From Piromyces finnis (taxonomy: Eukaryota; Neocallimastigomycota; Neocallimastigomycetes; Neocallimastigales; Neocallimastigaceae): 64,000 nt of DNA. The number at the start of each line of letters is the position of its first letter. Within the stretch, counting starts at the first letter, position 1. The stretch lies in NCBI GenBank assembly GCA_002104945.1, contig MCFH01000016.1, positions 806,001 through 870,000 of the forward strand, written 5' to 3'. A model generated the notes under the pieces. That model had not been told where the DNA came from. It ran no database searches and was given only the letters and a program-made list of their open reading frames with translations. A program made the position numbers and the translations under genes. This document shows, piece after piece, positions 10,623 through 24,554 of the stretch.

Positions 10623-13600
10623 TTTTTCTTAATAACTTTTTTATTGATATTATTACTTATTAAATATTAACGGTACTTATTACATAATATACACTATACA
10701 TAAACGAATATGAAAATATGAATGTCTATTTTTATTTAGTGAAAACCTTGAATAAACTCTCTAAATCTTTTATTATATTGGTTATATATTGGCTATGATG
10801 TATTTTATAAAGATATATTATAAAAAAAAAAAAGTATATAACTATATATTATATTTTATTGAATAACTTGATAAAAATTATATTTTTCTTTTGAAAAAAA
10901 AAAAAAAAAGTTTAAAACATTAATATTAAGAAATTAAATTTGCTTGGCAACGGTTTTTATATTAATATTGTTGAAAATAATAGAGGTAAGCTTTTCTTCT
11001 TTCATTATCATTATTTTTTTATTATTAATAAATATTATTGGATTATAAAACATATAAATAATATATATTTATTGTTCTATTTAATTAATTACAAGAAAAA
11101 AAAAGTGTATTTATTTATTCTATCATATGTTAAAAATTAGCATCTACAACTTTTCAATTTTTTTTTTTTCAAAATAATATATTAGGGGCTTTTAATAATT
11201 TATAATTACTTATCTGTTACAATATTACTTTTTTAATAAAATAAGTATTAATTATTATATATATTTTCTCTGTTAATTAGGCATTAATATCTTTTAACAT
11301 ATCATATTATAATCATAAATGAATAAAAAAAAAAAAAAGAATCAGGAAATTTAGATAGAACTTTAAAAAAAAAAAAGTTTGAAAAGTAATTAAAAAATTA
11401 ATTTCATAATTGAGTCTTTTTTTATTATTAATTTGAGGTTTTGTATTTATTATAAATTTAAGTTTTAAATTTTTAAAACTTTATTATACATATTTTTATA
11501 TATAGAATAATTATATTCTAATATATTAGTGATTTTATCTTTTACATAAAATTTGATACATTAATCAATATATAGTAATATTAATTCTTAATTTAATTAA
11601 TACATTACCATTTTTTTCACTTATTATTAAGAGAATGAACTATAAAATAAGAGTGATATTAATAATAAGACAATAGAAATAAAAATGAATTAGTTATGAA
11701 AGATTATAAATAATTCCTCTCATGTTTTTTAATATTTATAATACTTTTATTTTTTCCAATTATTACTTTAAACTTTTCGTATTAAATAATTTAATAAATT
11801 TAAAATCTTACTAATAGTTTTTTTTTTCTTTATTTTCCTAATAAAATCTGTAACAAACTAAAAATAAAATTTAAGATTATTATTATAAAAGTATAATGTA
11901 TAATAGCTCATAATAATTATAATGAATGTAGATTTATAAGAATAAATTAAATACAATTAAAATACAATTCACTCTTTGTAGAAGATATATATAAATATTT
12001 AATTAATAAATTGTGGCCATTCATCTATCCATCATTTTCTATCCACCATCGAAAAACTTTTTTTTAACTAATTTTGAATAGTAACCTTATTTGGTAAAAA
12101 TTATGTATTAAATTTTCTTAAAACAAAAAAAAAATAATAATAATTAATAAGAATATATCTTATTATATAAAAAAAAAACATTTTTATTATAAATTTAACA
12201 ACCCATTTTATTATTTTATAAATAATAATATTTAATAAGACTAGAAAGAGGGAATGTTATTTAAAAATCTTAATAAAAACTTTTATATCTAATAAAATTA
12301 TTAATATTTTAATTATTAATAACAACAGTCAAAAATATTTATGATTTCATATATCAAAGATTTTTTGAACAATTACCATAAAAAACTATTTTAAATGGGA
12401 ATTTAATATATAAAATGTTAAATATGAAAAAATGATATATAAAAATTATAATATTATATAAGTCAATAATGAATATAAAAATTATAAATCTTATTCATAT
12501 TATTATTATAAATTTTATGTATGTATATAGATGACCATTAAATTAATTCATGTAATTCTTTATCATTTTCTATTGATTTATTATCAGTTTTATTTATACT
12601 CAGATAATTTTCATATTACATTTTATTAATATTCTTTTTTTTCAATTTTAATTATTTTTCTTTTTTTCATTCTTGCTCTATTTCCTTTATCTTACTATAA
12701 TTATTATATAAAAACTTTTTCTTTATATACATTTTTATATTTTTTATATTATTATATTATTATTATTAGTATATTCCAAAAAAGGAATAATTTAACAATT
12801 TGTGTAGCATAAAAAAATGACATTTAAAATAACTAAAATTCATTATTATTAATTAAAAATAAATTAAAAGTTATTTTAATTTTAATATATATGATATTAA
12901 AAAAAAAGGATTAATAATTAATAAAAATAAATTTATAAAAATCCAATAATTAATAATCCTTTTTACATAGAATATAAAATGTATTTTTCACTTTTACTAT
13001 GAAAAAAAGAAAAAGATAAAAATATTTATAATAATATTTAATTGAAGGACCTTAAATATATGAATTATAAAGCAATAATAATATATTTTAATATATTAAT
13101 ATAGAAAAATTTTTATTAAAGATAAAATAAATTTTGGTGCTAACATTATATTGATTTTAAATGTCATTAAAAATAGAATATAATTATTTTTTTGTTAAAC
13201 AAAATAATTATTACAAAAATGGATGTCAAAAAAAACATAATATATATCATGTATTACAAATTGTATAAATATTCATTAAAAAAAAAAAAAAAAGCATCAT
13301 TGTATTATTTAGTTTATTTAAAAAATGAAAAATTGAATAAAATAAATATAGATAAATATAAATTAAAATATAGTTTTTTTATCAGTAGTAAATAAATATT
13401 TTATCAATAATGATAGTTTATATTAATATTTCATATGTATTTCTATAAAATACAAAAAAAAAATGTATATGAAGTATCAATTATTTGTTTACATAAAAAC
13501 AATTAAAAATCATTTTAAATTATTAAAAAAATCAACAAAAACAATTATTATAATAATTTAATTTAATAATAAATAAAAAGTGTATTTTTAAAGCATCCAA

Positions 13601-13648
13601 ATAATGAAAAGAATTATTGATATCAGAATAAAATATAATCAGTTTTTA

Positions 13649-13706
<58 letters not shown>

Positions 13707-14308
13707 TACTTTGATAAAAAAAATATTTAAATTTTAATAATTAAATATTGAATTAATAAAACCATTTTTTTTTTAAAAAAAAAATAAAAATTCAAACGTT
13801 TTTTCAATAACAAAATAAATGTGATATAAACTTTAATTATTAGAAATATTATTATTTATAGTCAAAGATATAAAACCAGTGTGATATAAATTTATGAATA
13901 ATAATTTATGTAAATCGATTTTTATTATAAACTTTTTATTTTATAAATGAATGCTCAAAAAAAACTTTTTTTTTTCTATTAGTTAAATATTAATATTAAG
14001 AAATTAAATAATAAATAATAATATAAACTGATATAATTTTTTGTGTTTTTAGTATAGTAATAAAATAATAGTAAATAAAATTGCTTTTTTTTTTTTTTTT
14101 TTTTTTTTTCTGTTTTAAATATTTTTTTTCTTAATTGTTGATATACAAAGGTTTTAAATCTTTCAATAGTCTGTATAATAATAATTATGAATTAATTCTT
14201 TTTCAAAAAATAAATATATTTCTTTTTATATTATGCCAGCTGTTATATAGTATATATTAGTATTTATTATAAAAAATAAATAGCATTATTACTGGATATA
14301 ATAACATT
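10623..14308. other. AT-rich divergent intergenic region, 3.7 kb
   Basis: Separates the divergent minus gene (start 10622) and plus gene (start 14309). It is nearly all A/T, with homopolymers and one AAT microsatellite. The short open frames near 10940 and 13192 are Tyr/Lys/Ile-rich chance frames. No RNA gene was recognised. Confidence 0.6.
13651..13703. repeat. (AAT)n microsatellite
   Basis: An uninterrupted run of about 17 AAT units in intergenic DNA. Confidence 0.95.
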
Positions 14309-17300
14309 ATGGAATTTATTCAATCAAATTTCTTAAATAAACCCATTAGCTTATATGATGAATCCTTACAGCAGAACATTAAGAGTGTAAACAATACAAA
14401 TGAAAATAATAATGAAAATACTACAAAATTAAATACTATAACAACTTCTCCATTGCTAAATTTAATATCTCATTCAAAAAAGGAATTTAATAATAATAAA
14501 GAACATTACAAATTATCACCATCTGCTTCCATATCTTCAATTGTTGATTATAATGCTTCATTGTCATCATCATCAATGTCAACCGTGGTTGAAAATGAAA
14601 ATATTCAATCAAAACATATTCTTTCATCCATAAAAACACCCATTTTATCAAATGAAAATTTAAATGAACTCATTTCATTTTCACCAAATAAATGCAAATA
14701 TCCATATACACCTTCATCTTCTTTATTATTTGCCTCATCTAAAGAATTTGTTAATCAAAACACAAATGAAAATACAAAGAATAATGCTAATGAATATTTA
14801 AATGTCAAAGAAGTAGTATCATCTTTAAATGAGAATAAAACTCAATCAGTAAAACCCACAGATGATCTTTTAAAAAATATATATAATATGGAGATTTATG
14901 GTCCATTTTCAACAAAATTAAATGACTATTCGAATATAAGTAATCAAGAAACTAAAGATACCTTAGAAGCAAATAATAGTAAATTGAGCTTACGATTTTT
15001 TTTTCAATTTTTTAAATAATTATATTTTAAAGCATTATTATATTAATTTATTAGAAGATTACAATTGTATTAATTGAAAACATATTTTTAAAATATATAT
15101 TGATGTTTTAATTATTATTACATTAATAAAAGTTGAAACTTCGATACTTAGGCCAATTGATACCTATATAGATTATTCAAGTATTAAGTCATTTATTAAT
15201 GATGACAATCCTAATAATAAATCTGGAACTCAGAAAGATCAAATAATTCCGTGCATAGAAGAAGTTCATAAAAATAAAAATGATGAAATACAATTGTCGA
15301 TTGAAAAAAAATTATATAAAGAAGAACAAAAAAATAAAAATGAATTGCATGTAGTCTCAGAATTAAAAAATATAGGTATTTCTATCATGGACATTGATTA
15401 TGAAAATAATAATAAAGATACTAAAGAAAATAAAAATTCACAAGAAACTGGGTCTTTAAATGAACCAATAATTAAAGCAAAGAAAAAAGATAAAATTGAT
15501 ATTATTCTTGGGAAGAAAATAAAGAAACTAATAAAGAAAAAAGATGTAATGAAATATTGATTTTATTTTATTATTAATTAATATCATTAATTATATATTA
15601 TGAATATAAAAATAAAAAAAAAAAAAAAAAACCTAAATTAAAAAAATTTATTATATATATGTCGATCTATTATATATTTGTTTATTCATTAATAATAATT
15701 TAATCTATATATATATATATGTATATTATTAATTAATAGGAGGAAGAAATTAAAAAGAAAATCAAAAGTAAAAAAAGTGAAATTACAATACTATCAGATA
15801 AAAAAAACCTAGTTGAAATGGATATGAACATTAATCCAATATTAGATGCCAATGGTAATAAAAAAATTGAAAAAGAATCCAGTGATGAACATACAGTTGA
15901 AAAAATAAAAGATAATACCCATATACAATATAATAGTAATAATAATAGTACCAGTAACAATAATAATATTAATAGTAATAATAATAATTATTATAATAAT
16001 AATAGTAATGATAATAATGATAATAATGATAATAATGATAAAAATAATGATAAAAATATCAATATTAATAATATTAATAATGATATTAACAATGATGATA
16101 TTAATAAACAATTGGATTCAAATTTATTACAATTACACCAATGTACAAGTCAATCTAAAAAAACACCACTTAAACCTTCAACTTATGTTACAGTTAATAA
16201 CAAATCAGAAAATTATGTTTTTAAAAAGAATCCTCATTATAAATCAAAAGAAGATTTAAAACTACATTTTAATTATCCACAGAATATGAATATGTATGGT
16301 CAAACCTTTAATTATTCATCCTCTCCATCTATAGGATCAAATACAAGTAAATATTGTATATAATTATATATATACACATTAAAAATCGTATATTTTCCCT
16401 ATTTTATTAATATCCATACAAAAAATTAAATTTATATTACTAATTATTAGATGTATCACAGTATAATAATCAAATTCCGTATAATATGCCAATGGAATAT
16501 AATATATCAACTCCAATTGAAAATGCAACAATAACCACAAATTTAAATTCATCATTGTCAATAGATTTATCTCAAAATATCTATACACAAATTAACAGAA
16601 ACTCTTTATTTCAACCTGTCACATATAATCTTCCACATCAACATGAAATAAATTCAGAAGGTAATGATGAAGACACAGAAAAAAAGGAAGAATTAATAAA
16701 AGAATATGAAGATTTCAAAGAAGTAACAAACACTCAAAAAGATGAAAAATTGTTAGGTAATAAAAAAACTCTTCATAAAAAAATTAAATTAAGAGTTCAA
16801 AAGAAAGAAAAATTAGAAAAATTAAAACAAGAATTGAAAAAAGACTCATCCTCTATTATTGCTTCTTGTGATCTTTCAGATAATTCAAAAATGACACCAA
16901 AAACAGAAAAGAAAAATATTAAATTTAACATTAAAAAACGATTAAAACTTAGAATTAATCATCAGAATACAGATGATGATATGAACAGAATGGAAAATGA
17001 ATCAACATCACGTTTTTCAGAAATATTAACAGAAAAATGTACTACAAATGTTGCAGTAGATGCTAATACAGAAGCTGTGAATATTACACCTATAATGAAT
17101 CCAATATCTACGACATACATGACGCCTGCTGCTGCTACCCAACCTTTCGTTCTAAACTCAGGTATTTCTTTTGACAGTAACTATCATAAATTATAAGAAC
17201 TTTTATTGATTGACAATTTTTTATTTTTTTCATAATACAATTATTCTAATTTTAAAATAAGGAAATCTTCAAAATAATTTATTACCAGAATGTGTATTAA

Positions 17301-18985
17301 ATAATAATAATACAAATTTAAAAAATGATATATTATATTACCAAAAACAGGATTCTTCTTTATCATTGGAAAAACCATCACAGTCATCAGATTCATATAA
17401 CTTTTCAATTCTTCAAATACAAAGTCCACAACAACAACAACAACAACAACAACATTCAACACAACATCCATCAATGCAACAGCAACAAACAAAATCCCAA
17501 ATTAATCAACCTCAATCTCAATTAAATTCTAAATTACAAGCAACATATTCATTTAATTCTCAAATTCAAAATGGAATGGAAATTTCGAGGCAATATCAAC
17601 AACAACAGCAACAACAGTTAGGACTACAGTTATCAGCACAATATCAACAACCATTATCTACACAGAATAATGTTCAATGTCAACTTCCAATAACAACATT
17701 AACTCAAATTCCAATTCAAACAGTAATGAAAACAGACAATTCACCTCAAATTCAAATTCCCCTTCCTCCGCAATTAACACAAATACCAATTATAAAAAAT
17801 GATAATACAACCACTAATGATAATCCTTTATCTATTCCAAATGAAATAAAAAATGAAGATATAAATATTTTAACTGTATCAATTCAACAATCAAATAAAA
17901 ATCAAATCAAACCCAATAATGCAATCATTAAAGACATTAATAAATCTCATTTATCCCCTATAAATCAATTATCTCAAACAACTGTATTAGATTCCTCTAT
18001 TAAAACAGAAAATTCTATTCAAAATTCCAATAAAATCGAATTAAATGGTAGAAATAATGATTTTTTTAAATATTTTTTTATATAAAGATATAATAATAAT
18101 AATAATAATAATAATTTTATTTAATATATATTTATAAAAGAATCTTCTACGTCATCTTTGCTAAATCTAGATTTAACAAATATTAATATTCCAAAAGTGA
18201 CTGATATTTCTGGTTTGGAAATACCTATTGAAATACAAAATTTGGATGAAACAGCCGACCAAATCTTCTCTTCATTATATAATTCTAGCAATTCATCTTC
18301 TACTGTGACAGCGGCAACTACTTCAAATAATACTTCTGTAGAATTACCTAATTTAAATGTTATTCATCCGATGCCAGATAATGCTATGGATAGTAATAAT
18401 AATAATAGTAATAATATTATGATTAATGCAGATCAAAGTATTAATTCAACAACATCAATGATAAATTTGAATTCACAAACAACTTCAACCATTCCTCCAG
18501 TCCCCATAAATATGATTAGTTCAACCATCCCGCTAGTCCCTTCAAATATAATTAATTCGGCAACAACAACCATAAATCATAATTTTTTAAATGCTACTGG
18601 ATCAACATCTAATATTCTTGGGCCTGTTATATCTGAAGGTTTAATGAACTATACTATGTATCAATATAATACTAGTTATTCCTCTCCAACTGCAACAGTT
18701 TCAGCAACAAATTCAATGAATAACTTAATAACTGTCAATCCCAATACAACAACAACATCAACAAACTTAATATATAATAATAATAATAATAATAATATAA
18801 ATCAAATGCCTAATTATTCTGTGTATCCTGTAGACTATCAAAATTTTAATGTCGCATCAGTAGTACCAGATTATGTTAATTTTAAATCAATACCACATGT
18901 TAAATTCGAAAAAATTCAAAAACCGAAAAAAGTTTATTACAAAAGGCCAAAAATATATAATACGAAAAAAAGAGGAAGACAATAA
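14309..18985 (+). CDS. Hypothetical N/Q-rich protein with basic C-terminus, six exons, 1343 residues
   Basis: Unrecognised family. Exons: 14309..14978, 15133..15545, 15740..16346, 16451..17161, 17262..18047, 18141..18985; all introns are GT/AG, 93-194 nt, with matching phases. The protein is low in complexity: Ser/Asn-rich at the N-terminus, two Lys-rich segments (exons 2-3, KAKKKDKIDIILGKKIKK; exon 4, KKKEKLEKLKQEL and NIKFNIKKRLKLRI), a poly-Asn stretch around residue 405, Gln runs between about 840 and 930, and a Thr/Asn/Ser-rich region in exon 6. It ends in a compact basic tail (KPKKVYYKRP ... KKRGRQ, the last 22 residues) that resembles a nuclear-localisation or AT-hook-like element. A nuclear, transcription-related role is plausible from composition alone. 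There is no zinc finger, bZIP or other named domain that I can see. Confidence 0.72.
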
Positions 18986-19064
18986 GTTAAATTATTAATT
19001 AAATAGTTGAAGTATATAAATGGTAGAAAATAAAACAAATAATTATAATATTTATATTTAAATC

Positions 19065-19103
<39 letters not shown>

Positions 19104-19530
19104 AAGAAAATAAAATAGCTTAATAATATTTGTATGTTTAACATAATTATAACGATGTGTTTATTAATATCAAAAATATATCAAAAATATATATATAAAT
19201 TTACCTAATCCTAATTTTAATTACATTTTTTATAGATTATAGATTATACATCAATAATATTAATAACTACAATTTAGAATGTTTAATTATATTTAAAATT
19301 CTATTAACTTATTTTAATGACTTCTCTAATATAAAAACGAGAAAAAAAAATAATAAAAAATAAAATAACAAGATATATTTCTTTTATATTTTTTTTCTTT
19401 TCTTTTATTAACATTATATTATATACTATTATATATATACTATATTACATTTCAAAATTATATATAATCTAATATACAAAAAAAAATAAAAATAAAAATA
19501 AAAATAAAAATAAAAGCGGATATTATATAA
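18986..19530. repeat. Convergent 3' spacer with A34 tract
   Basis: Lies between the 3' ends of the six-exon gene (+) and the METTL16-like gene (-). It contains an uninterrupted run of 34 A at 19068-19101 and short AAAAT repeats near 19484-19513. Confidence 0.8.
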
Positions 19531-20661
19531 TTATAGTGGTGGTGTCTTAAATGACCATGCAACACCCCATCTTACAGTTTTTCCTTGTTTAAAATTAGTA
19601 GTTTTAATTTCTTTTATATGTTTTATCCCTTTTAAATAAGCAACTATTGGGTCAATACTCTTTTTTTTACCAATAAGAGAAGTATACCATTGAAGAAGTA
19701 AACCTTTTTTATGCAATTTTTTATTATAAATTTTTTTTTGTAAATGTTTAGAATCATTTGTACTTTTCATTAATTTACAAATCTTTTTAATGGCTTTCCT
19801 TCTTTGTTTATATAAATAAACACTATCATCAATTATTTTAATTATAAATTGAACTTCACCACCTTCTGTTAACATTTCATTGTTAGAACCTGTACAAACG
19901 GAATGCGGTGCTTCGACTTTTAATTCTCTACTTTGCTTCATTTCTTCTTCAGAAGAATAAAATGGTGGATTGCACATACAGAAAGTATAATCAGGTTGAA
20001 TTATGGCTTGGCGAAGTAAATTATTATATAACGTCTGATTATTTATTGAATCATTGTTTGTTAAAAATAAAGATTCTATCCATTCACTGCCACAATTTAT
20101 TTTCTTTTTTTTTTTGAGTAGCAAAGAAAACACATTTTTTTGTTCATTTTTTACTCTTCTTACTTTTATTTGATTTATCATATTATTTCTACTTACATTA
20201 TCTTTTGCATATTCATAACTACGTTCATTAAGTTCTAATGCTTCGAAATTCCATTCTGGGTGTAATTTACATGCTAGTAAGGGGTATATACATGACGCTC
20301 CTGTACCAATATCAATTCCAGTAACAGATAAATTAGCATTTATATTATTATGGTTATTATTATCATTACTATTTGCATCTTTATTGTCATTTGAAAAAAT
20401 TAAATCTTCAATCCAATGTATATAATCTAATCGACCGGGTATAACAGGGCATAGGGTATCTAATGGAATTTCTAAACGAATTTTAAAATCACACCATAAA
20501 AGAGCATAAGTTAATTCTCTACAAGCTCTTGGATCCTTAAAATTGATGGATCCTTGTTTTGAGTATCTATTGAATTTAATATATTTTTTTAAAGAGGAAT
20601 AAGATTCAGCTAATTTAATAAAATCAGGTTCATTATTATAATATATATTATGTTGATGCAT
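19531..20661 (-). CDS. METTL16: METTL16-like RNA N6-adenosine methyltransferase
   Basis: Intronless, 376 residues. Family role: SAM-dependent m6A methylation of U6 snRNA and of structured mRNA hairpins (METTL16/METT-10; distantly bacterial RlmF). The N-terminal module is recognisable (EPDFIKLAESY near 11, IPLDTLCPVIPGRLDYIHWI around 65-84). The SAM-binding loop reads GIDIGTGAS at 115-123 and the following YPLLA fits motif I. The catalytic NPPF tetrad is at 231-234 (CMCNPPFYSSEEE). Downstream family blocks are CTGSNNEMLTEGGEVQFI (256-273), QWYTSLIGKK (324-333) and FKQGKTVRWGVAWSF (357-371). An Asn/Asp insert (91-110) separates the first module from motif I, and a Lys-rich insert (183-187) sits in the Rossmann fold. 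The protein stops just after the methyltransferase core, so it lacks the C-terminal vertebrate-conserved regions of human METTL16 (562 residues). Its start is the first ATG of the frame. Confidence 0.93.
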   Translation of the reverse strand: MHQHNIYYNNEPDFIKLAESYSSLKKYIKFNRYSKQGSINFKDPRACRELTYALLWCDFKIRLEIPLDTLCPVIPGRLDYIHWIEDLIFSNDNKDANSNDNNNHNNINANLSVTGIDIGTGASCIYPLLACKLHPEWNFEALELNERSYEYAKDNVSRNNMINQIKVRRVKNEQKNVFSLLLKKKKKINCGSEWIESLFLTNNDSINNQTLYNNLLRQAIIQPDYTFCMCNPPFYSSEEEMKQSRELKVEAPHSVCTGSNNEMLTEGGEVQFIIKIIDDSVYLYKQRRKAIKKICKLMKSTNDSKHLQKKIYNKKLHKKGLLLQWYTSLIGKKKSIDPIVAYLKGIKHIKEIKTTNFKQGKTVRWGVAWSFKTPPL

Positions 20662-21187
20662 AATAGAAGCTAAATGAAAGAGAATGCAATACTATTTTAT
20701 TTTTGATAAATAAACATATAAATAAAAAATATATATATATATAAATGTATATAAGTAATAAAGAATTAAAAGGATCCAAAACAAATTATAATTTGAAATT
20801 CATTATTATTATAATATTATACATTTATTACAAATTTGTACTACCTTTAAATATTTATATATAAAAAAAGAAAACTTGATTTGATTTTAATGATTTGAAT
20901 ACAAGATTATATTATTTAGTTTTATTGGATTTATTAGATTTTTAACAATAAATTTATTATTTTATTTTAATATTTACAATGGGCTTTTATTGTTAAAATA
21001 AGAATATGGTAAAAAAAAGTTATATCAACAGATATACAGATATAATATACTTTTAAAATAAAAAATGTTTAAAATTAAAAAGATAGTTGTTTTTTTTTTT
21101 TTTTTTTTTTTTTTAAGCGATAATAATTTTAGTTATAATATTGTACCATATAACAAAAAAATAAGTATAATTTTTTTTTATTATTAT

Positions 21188-21220
<33 letters not shown>

Positions 21221-21236
21221 TATAGAATATAAAAGA
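20662..21236. other. AT-rich spacer with long T and A runs
   Basis: Lies between two minus-strand genes: the METTL16-like promoter side and the PRC1-like 3' side. T24 near 21091-21114 and a 28-nt A-run near 21192-21219 are the only conspicuous elements. Confidence 0.6.
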
Positions 21237-24200
21237 TTAAATTAATTTATTAGGTTTTGTATTTTCAGTTTTTTTTATAACTTCTAATGAAGTAGGTAAT
21301 GATTTTCTATTTGGTTTTATTCCAATATTAGTTTTACATTTTTTCGATAAGAACGATGTTGAAATAGATGATTTTCTTTTACGGCGGTTATTGGAAGAAA
21401 TTGCACTTGACGGTGATACAATTGTTGAATTATTTGCAATTGGTATATTAGAAGGAGAAAGAGTTGCTGTTTTAAATGTAGTTGTTTTCTTAACATTATT
21501 GCCTGAAGATGGTGATACCAATAATTTTGGACTTTTCAATATACTGTTAATGAATAATTATATAATTATTATTTTTGAAAAAATAAAATAAAATTAAAGC
21601 AATTAATTAAATATAAATAAAATAATTATTTTTTATATTTAGTAGAAGTTGTGTATATTAATTTTACCTTTTTTCTCCTTTCTCTGGTTTTAGTTTTTTT
21701 TTATCAACATTAATTATCCTTCTCTTAGGTCTATAAGTAATTTGATTATTAATATGAAACATAGCTTCATTAAATACTCTATTTTCAATTTCATTCTCTA
21801 AAATATCAAAGTAGATTTGACCTTCATAACAAAAATCATTAAATTCTTTATATTTGTTTATATTAATAAATGAATTTTTATAGTTTTTATTAGAGGAATA
21901 ATGGTTAGATACTTATAATAATACATTTATAAACATCTACAAGTGTATAATTACCTTCATTCATTAAATAATCTTTTAATTTTTCCTCTAAACGAACAAG
22001 AGTTGGAAATGAATTTTTTCTAAATTTTTCTTCTTCTATTAACCTAAATGAACTACCCTTTAATCTCATTGGGTCTGATGCAGTTTCTTCAAATTTTATC
22101 ATTTTCTTTTATAAAGTATTTATAAATTTTAATGAATAATAAAGGAAAATAAAATAAAGGAAAATGGTGCTATTTAAATATATATAATTATTAATATATT
22201 CGTATTATTACCTCTATTAAAGTATAACGTTCATCAATTAATTGATATATTACTTTATATTTTTCATAATGATTTGATAATCTCTCGATTTCGTTATTGA
22301 TAAATTCTAATGAACTTGGAAGATATAAATCTTTTATATAATTTAAGTCAGCATAAATAAATAAATAGCTTATTTAAATTGATATATATGAATATATAAC
22401 ATACTTGTCAAATTGCTATTTATTTCATCAATTTCTTCCTTACTAAGACAACATTTATTCATTAATTGTTTTAATTTATTATAAGCCTTAAAATAGTAAA
22501 AATTAATTATTTATACTCTCTTTTTCATATATATATTATTAATGTTATTATAGTTTCTTTTTTTTTTTTTTTTTAGAAAATCCTTACATTATCAACTTTT
22601 TCTTTTTGAGTATCTTGCCATATTTTTGAAAGATTTTTTAGTTCCTCTTCATACTTAATAAAATATAAATAATATTATTAATAATATGATAATATGAATT
22701 AAAACTATCTCTATTACCATTTATATCGAAAATTAGAAATAATATAAAAGTAAAAGAAAGGAAAAAAAAATACAATACTTACAATTGGAATGTTTTCTAA
22801 TTTATCTACTTCTAGTTTTAATCGTTTTGACTTTTCAATTTTTAAATCATCATATAAAATTCCAATATTTTTTAAAATAATTTCAATTTGTTTTATGTAA
22901 TAATTCAATTTATCTTCCATTAAATCTTTAACATCATTTAAATATTGAATAAATTCAGTTGTTAATTTTATTTGTTTAGGTAATTTTCCTTTAAAGTAAT
23001 TTAGATGATTAACGACAGCTGTTGAAATTGATTTAGGTATATTAAGAGTTTTGGTATCATCATTATTGTTGTCGTCATCATTAATAACTTGAATAGCATC
23101 GCCATTGTAATTTGATTCTTTCAGAGTATAAATAATGTCGGGTTTTGTATTTATTGTTTCGGCAGTCGATATTTTCTCTATTTTGATATTGGTTTCATTA
23201 AAATAATTCTCTATGATATCATCAATTATACTTTTTAAAGATATATTTTTGGATTGAGATGAATATATAATACTTTGATTTAATTTAAGTTCATTTATTT
23301 TATTTAAAAATAATTTAATAGCTAAAGATATATCTTCATTTGACAAGGCGCCATCTATATGCCTAAATTTCAATGAATCTATATTTTCCTGGAAAAAAGT
23401 TGAATATTTTAATTTCTCTTTTAATAAATAATAATCCCGAGTTTTGAAAATAAAATTATTAATATTTTTTGTCTAACAATAAAAGTGGCAATAAAAAAAA
23501 AAAAGATAGTTAATATTTATATATTATATAATTTAAATTTAATAAATAATTACATTACCTGTTGAATTTTCAATTGAGTAATATTGGTTTTAAGGGAATT
23601 AATATATTCGATAGATAAATCGCTAAATTTAATCTATATCATTTATAAGTAAAATAATAATTAAGATATAATTGTTAATAAGCATATGCATTTAAATAGA
23701 TATAGATATCATATGATTTTCTATTATATTACATCTTCATCAATGTTGGCTAGTTCACCTAATTCTAAATAAATTGAATTTATATTTTTTTTCAATTCTT
23801 TTATAATTGATTTTCTTTCAGATACCATCTATTATTTAATAAATAATATGTTTTTAATTATTGTTATTATTATTGTTATTATTATTGTTGTTGTTTTTTA
23901 AGTAATAAAAATAAGTGTTTATTATTAAATAAAATAAACTTACATGATTTAATTTTAATTCTAAATCTTGCAATTTCTTTTTTTTATCAATAAGTGATTC
24001 TAAATTTGTTATCTCTTCTAAATTTTTATAATTTTCCTTATCAAGTGATAGTATTTCACAAAGATATTTTACTGAAGACTTTTTTTTTTTTTTTTTTGAT
24101 AATTTGATTAAAATAATAATTTATTAATAATATAAATAATATCATTTAAAATATAATATATATTTTAAAAAAAAAAATGGATAAAGTACTATAATTCCTT

Positions 24201-24554
24201 GTATTTGCTTTATTATTTTATCTTTAAATTGATTTTCATTTTTGATAATTTCTACAAGTTGTTCACTTATACTCTATATTTTAGTAAATTTTTCATTTGG
24301 AATAGATGAATAAAAAAAAAAAAAGGTATAATTGAATAATTATAAACTTTATTATTATATTTAATATATATATTAAATAATTAATTAATTACTTTTAACT
24401 TTTTTATAGCTTCAGGTCCTGATAATATTTCCTCCTCTGTTTCCTCCTCTGAATTTTCTTCTACCGAAGTTAAACTTGATTTTTTAGTATCATAATGCTT
24501 TAATTGTTTCCATAATAATTTAATTTCATCAAGCTGTTCATATATTTTATTCAT
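21237..24554 (-). CDS. ASE1: PRC1/Ase1/MAP65 family microtubule-bundling protein
   Basis: Family role: homodimeric cross-linker of antiparallel microtubules in the spindle midzone, needed for anaphase and cytokinesis. Twelve exons on minus: 24393..24554, 24190..24273, 23944..24078, 23733..23828, 23559..23633, 22783..23472, 22588..22653, 22405..22486, 22212..22330, 21955..22105, 21668..21911, 21237..21543; 736 residues, all junctions GT/AG and in phase. The coiled-coil dimerisation half includes SSVKYLCEILSLDKENY (83-99) and VSERKSIIKELKKNI. The spectrin-like microtubule-binding core has the family signature FEETASDPMRL (508-518; consensus F..KASDPNR), preceded by YEKYKVIYQLIDERYTLIE and followed by SFPTLVRLEEKLKDYL. 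The tail is basic and Ser/Pro-rich (KSPKLLVSPSSG, TLSPSNIP, RRKRKSS), with several SP/TP sites as expected for cell-cycle phosphorylation and a likely nuclear-localisation signal. Intron 10 is only 43 nt, the least certain junction. Confidence 0.87.

Noticed and set aside
10940-11140. 66-codon plus-strand frame
   Set aside because: Begins at a non-ATG codon, Tyr/Ile/Lys composition is what random AT-rich DNA gives, no splice partners.
13192-13395. 67-codon plus-strand frame
   Set aside because: Begins at a non-ATG codon, contains an A-run-encoded Lys tract, no recognisable motif.
15733-16259. Leu-, Ile- and Met-rich frames within the six-exon gene
   Set aside because: Out-of-frame or antisense readings of Asn-codon repeats in exon 3.
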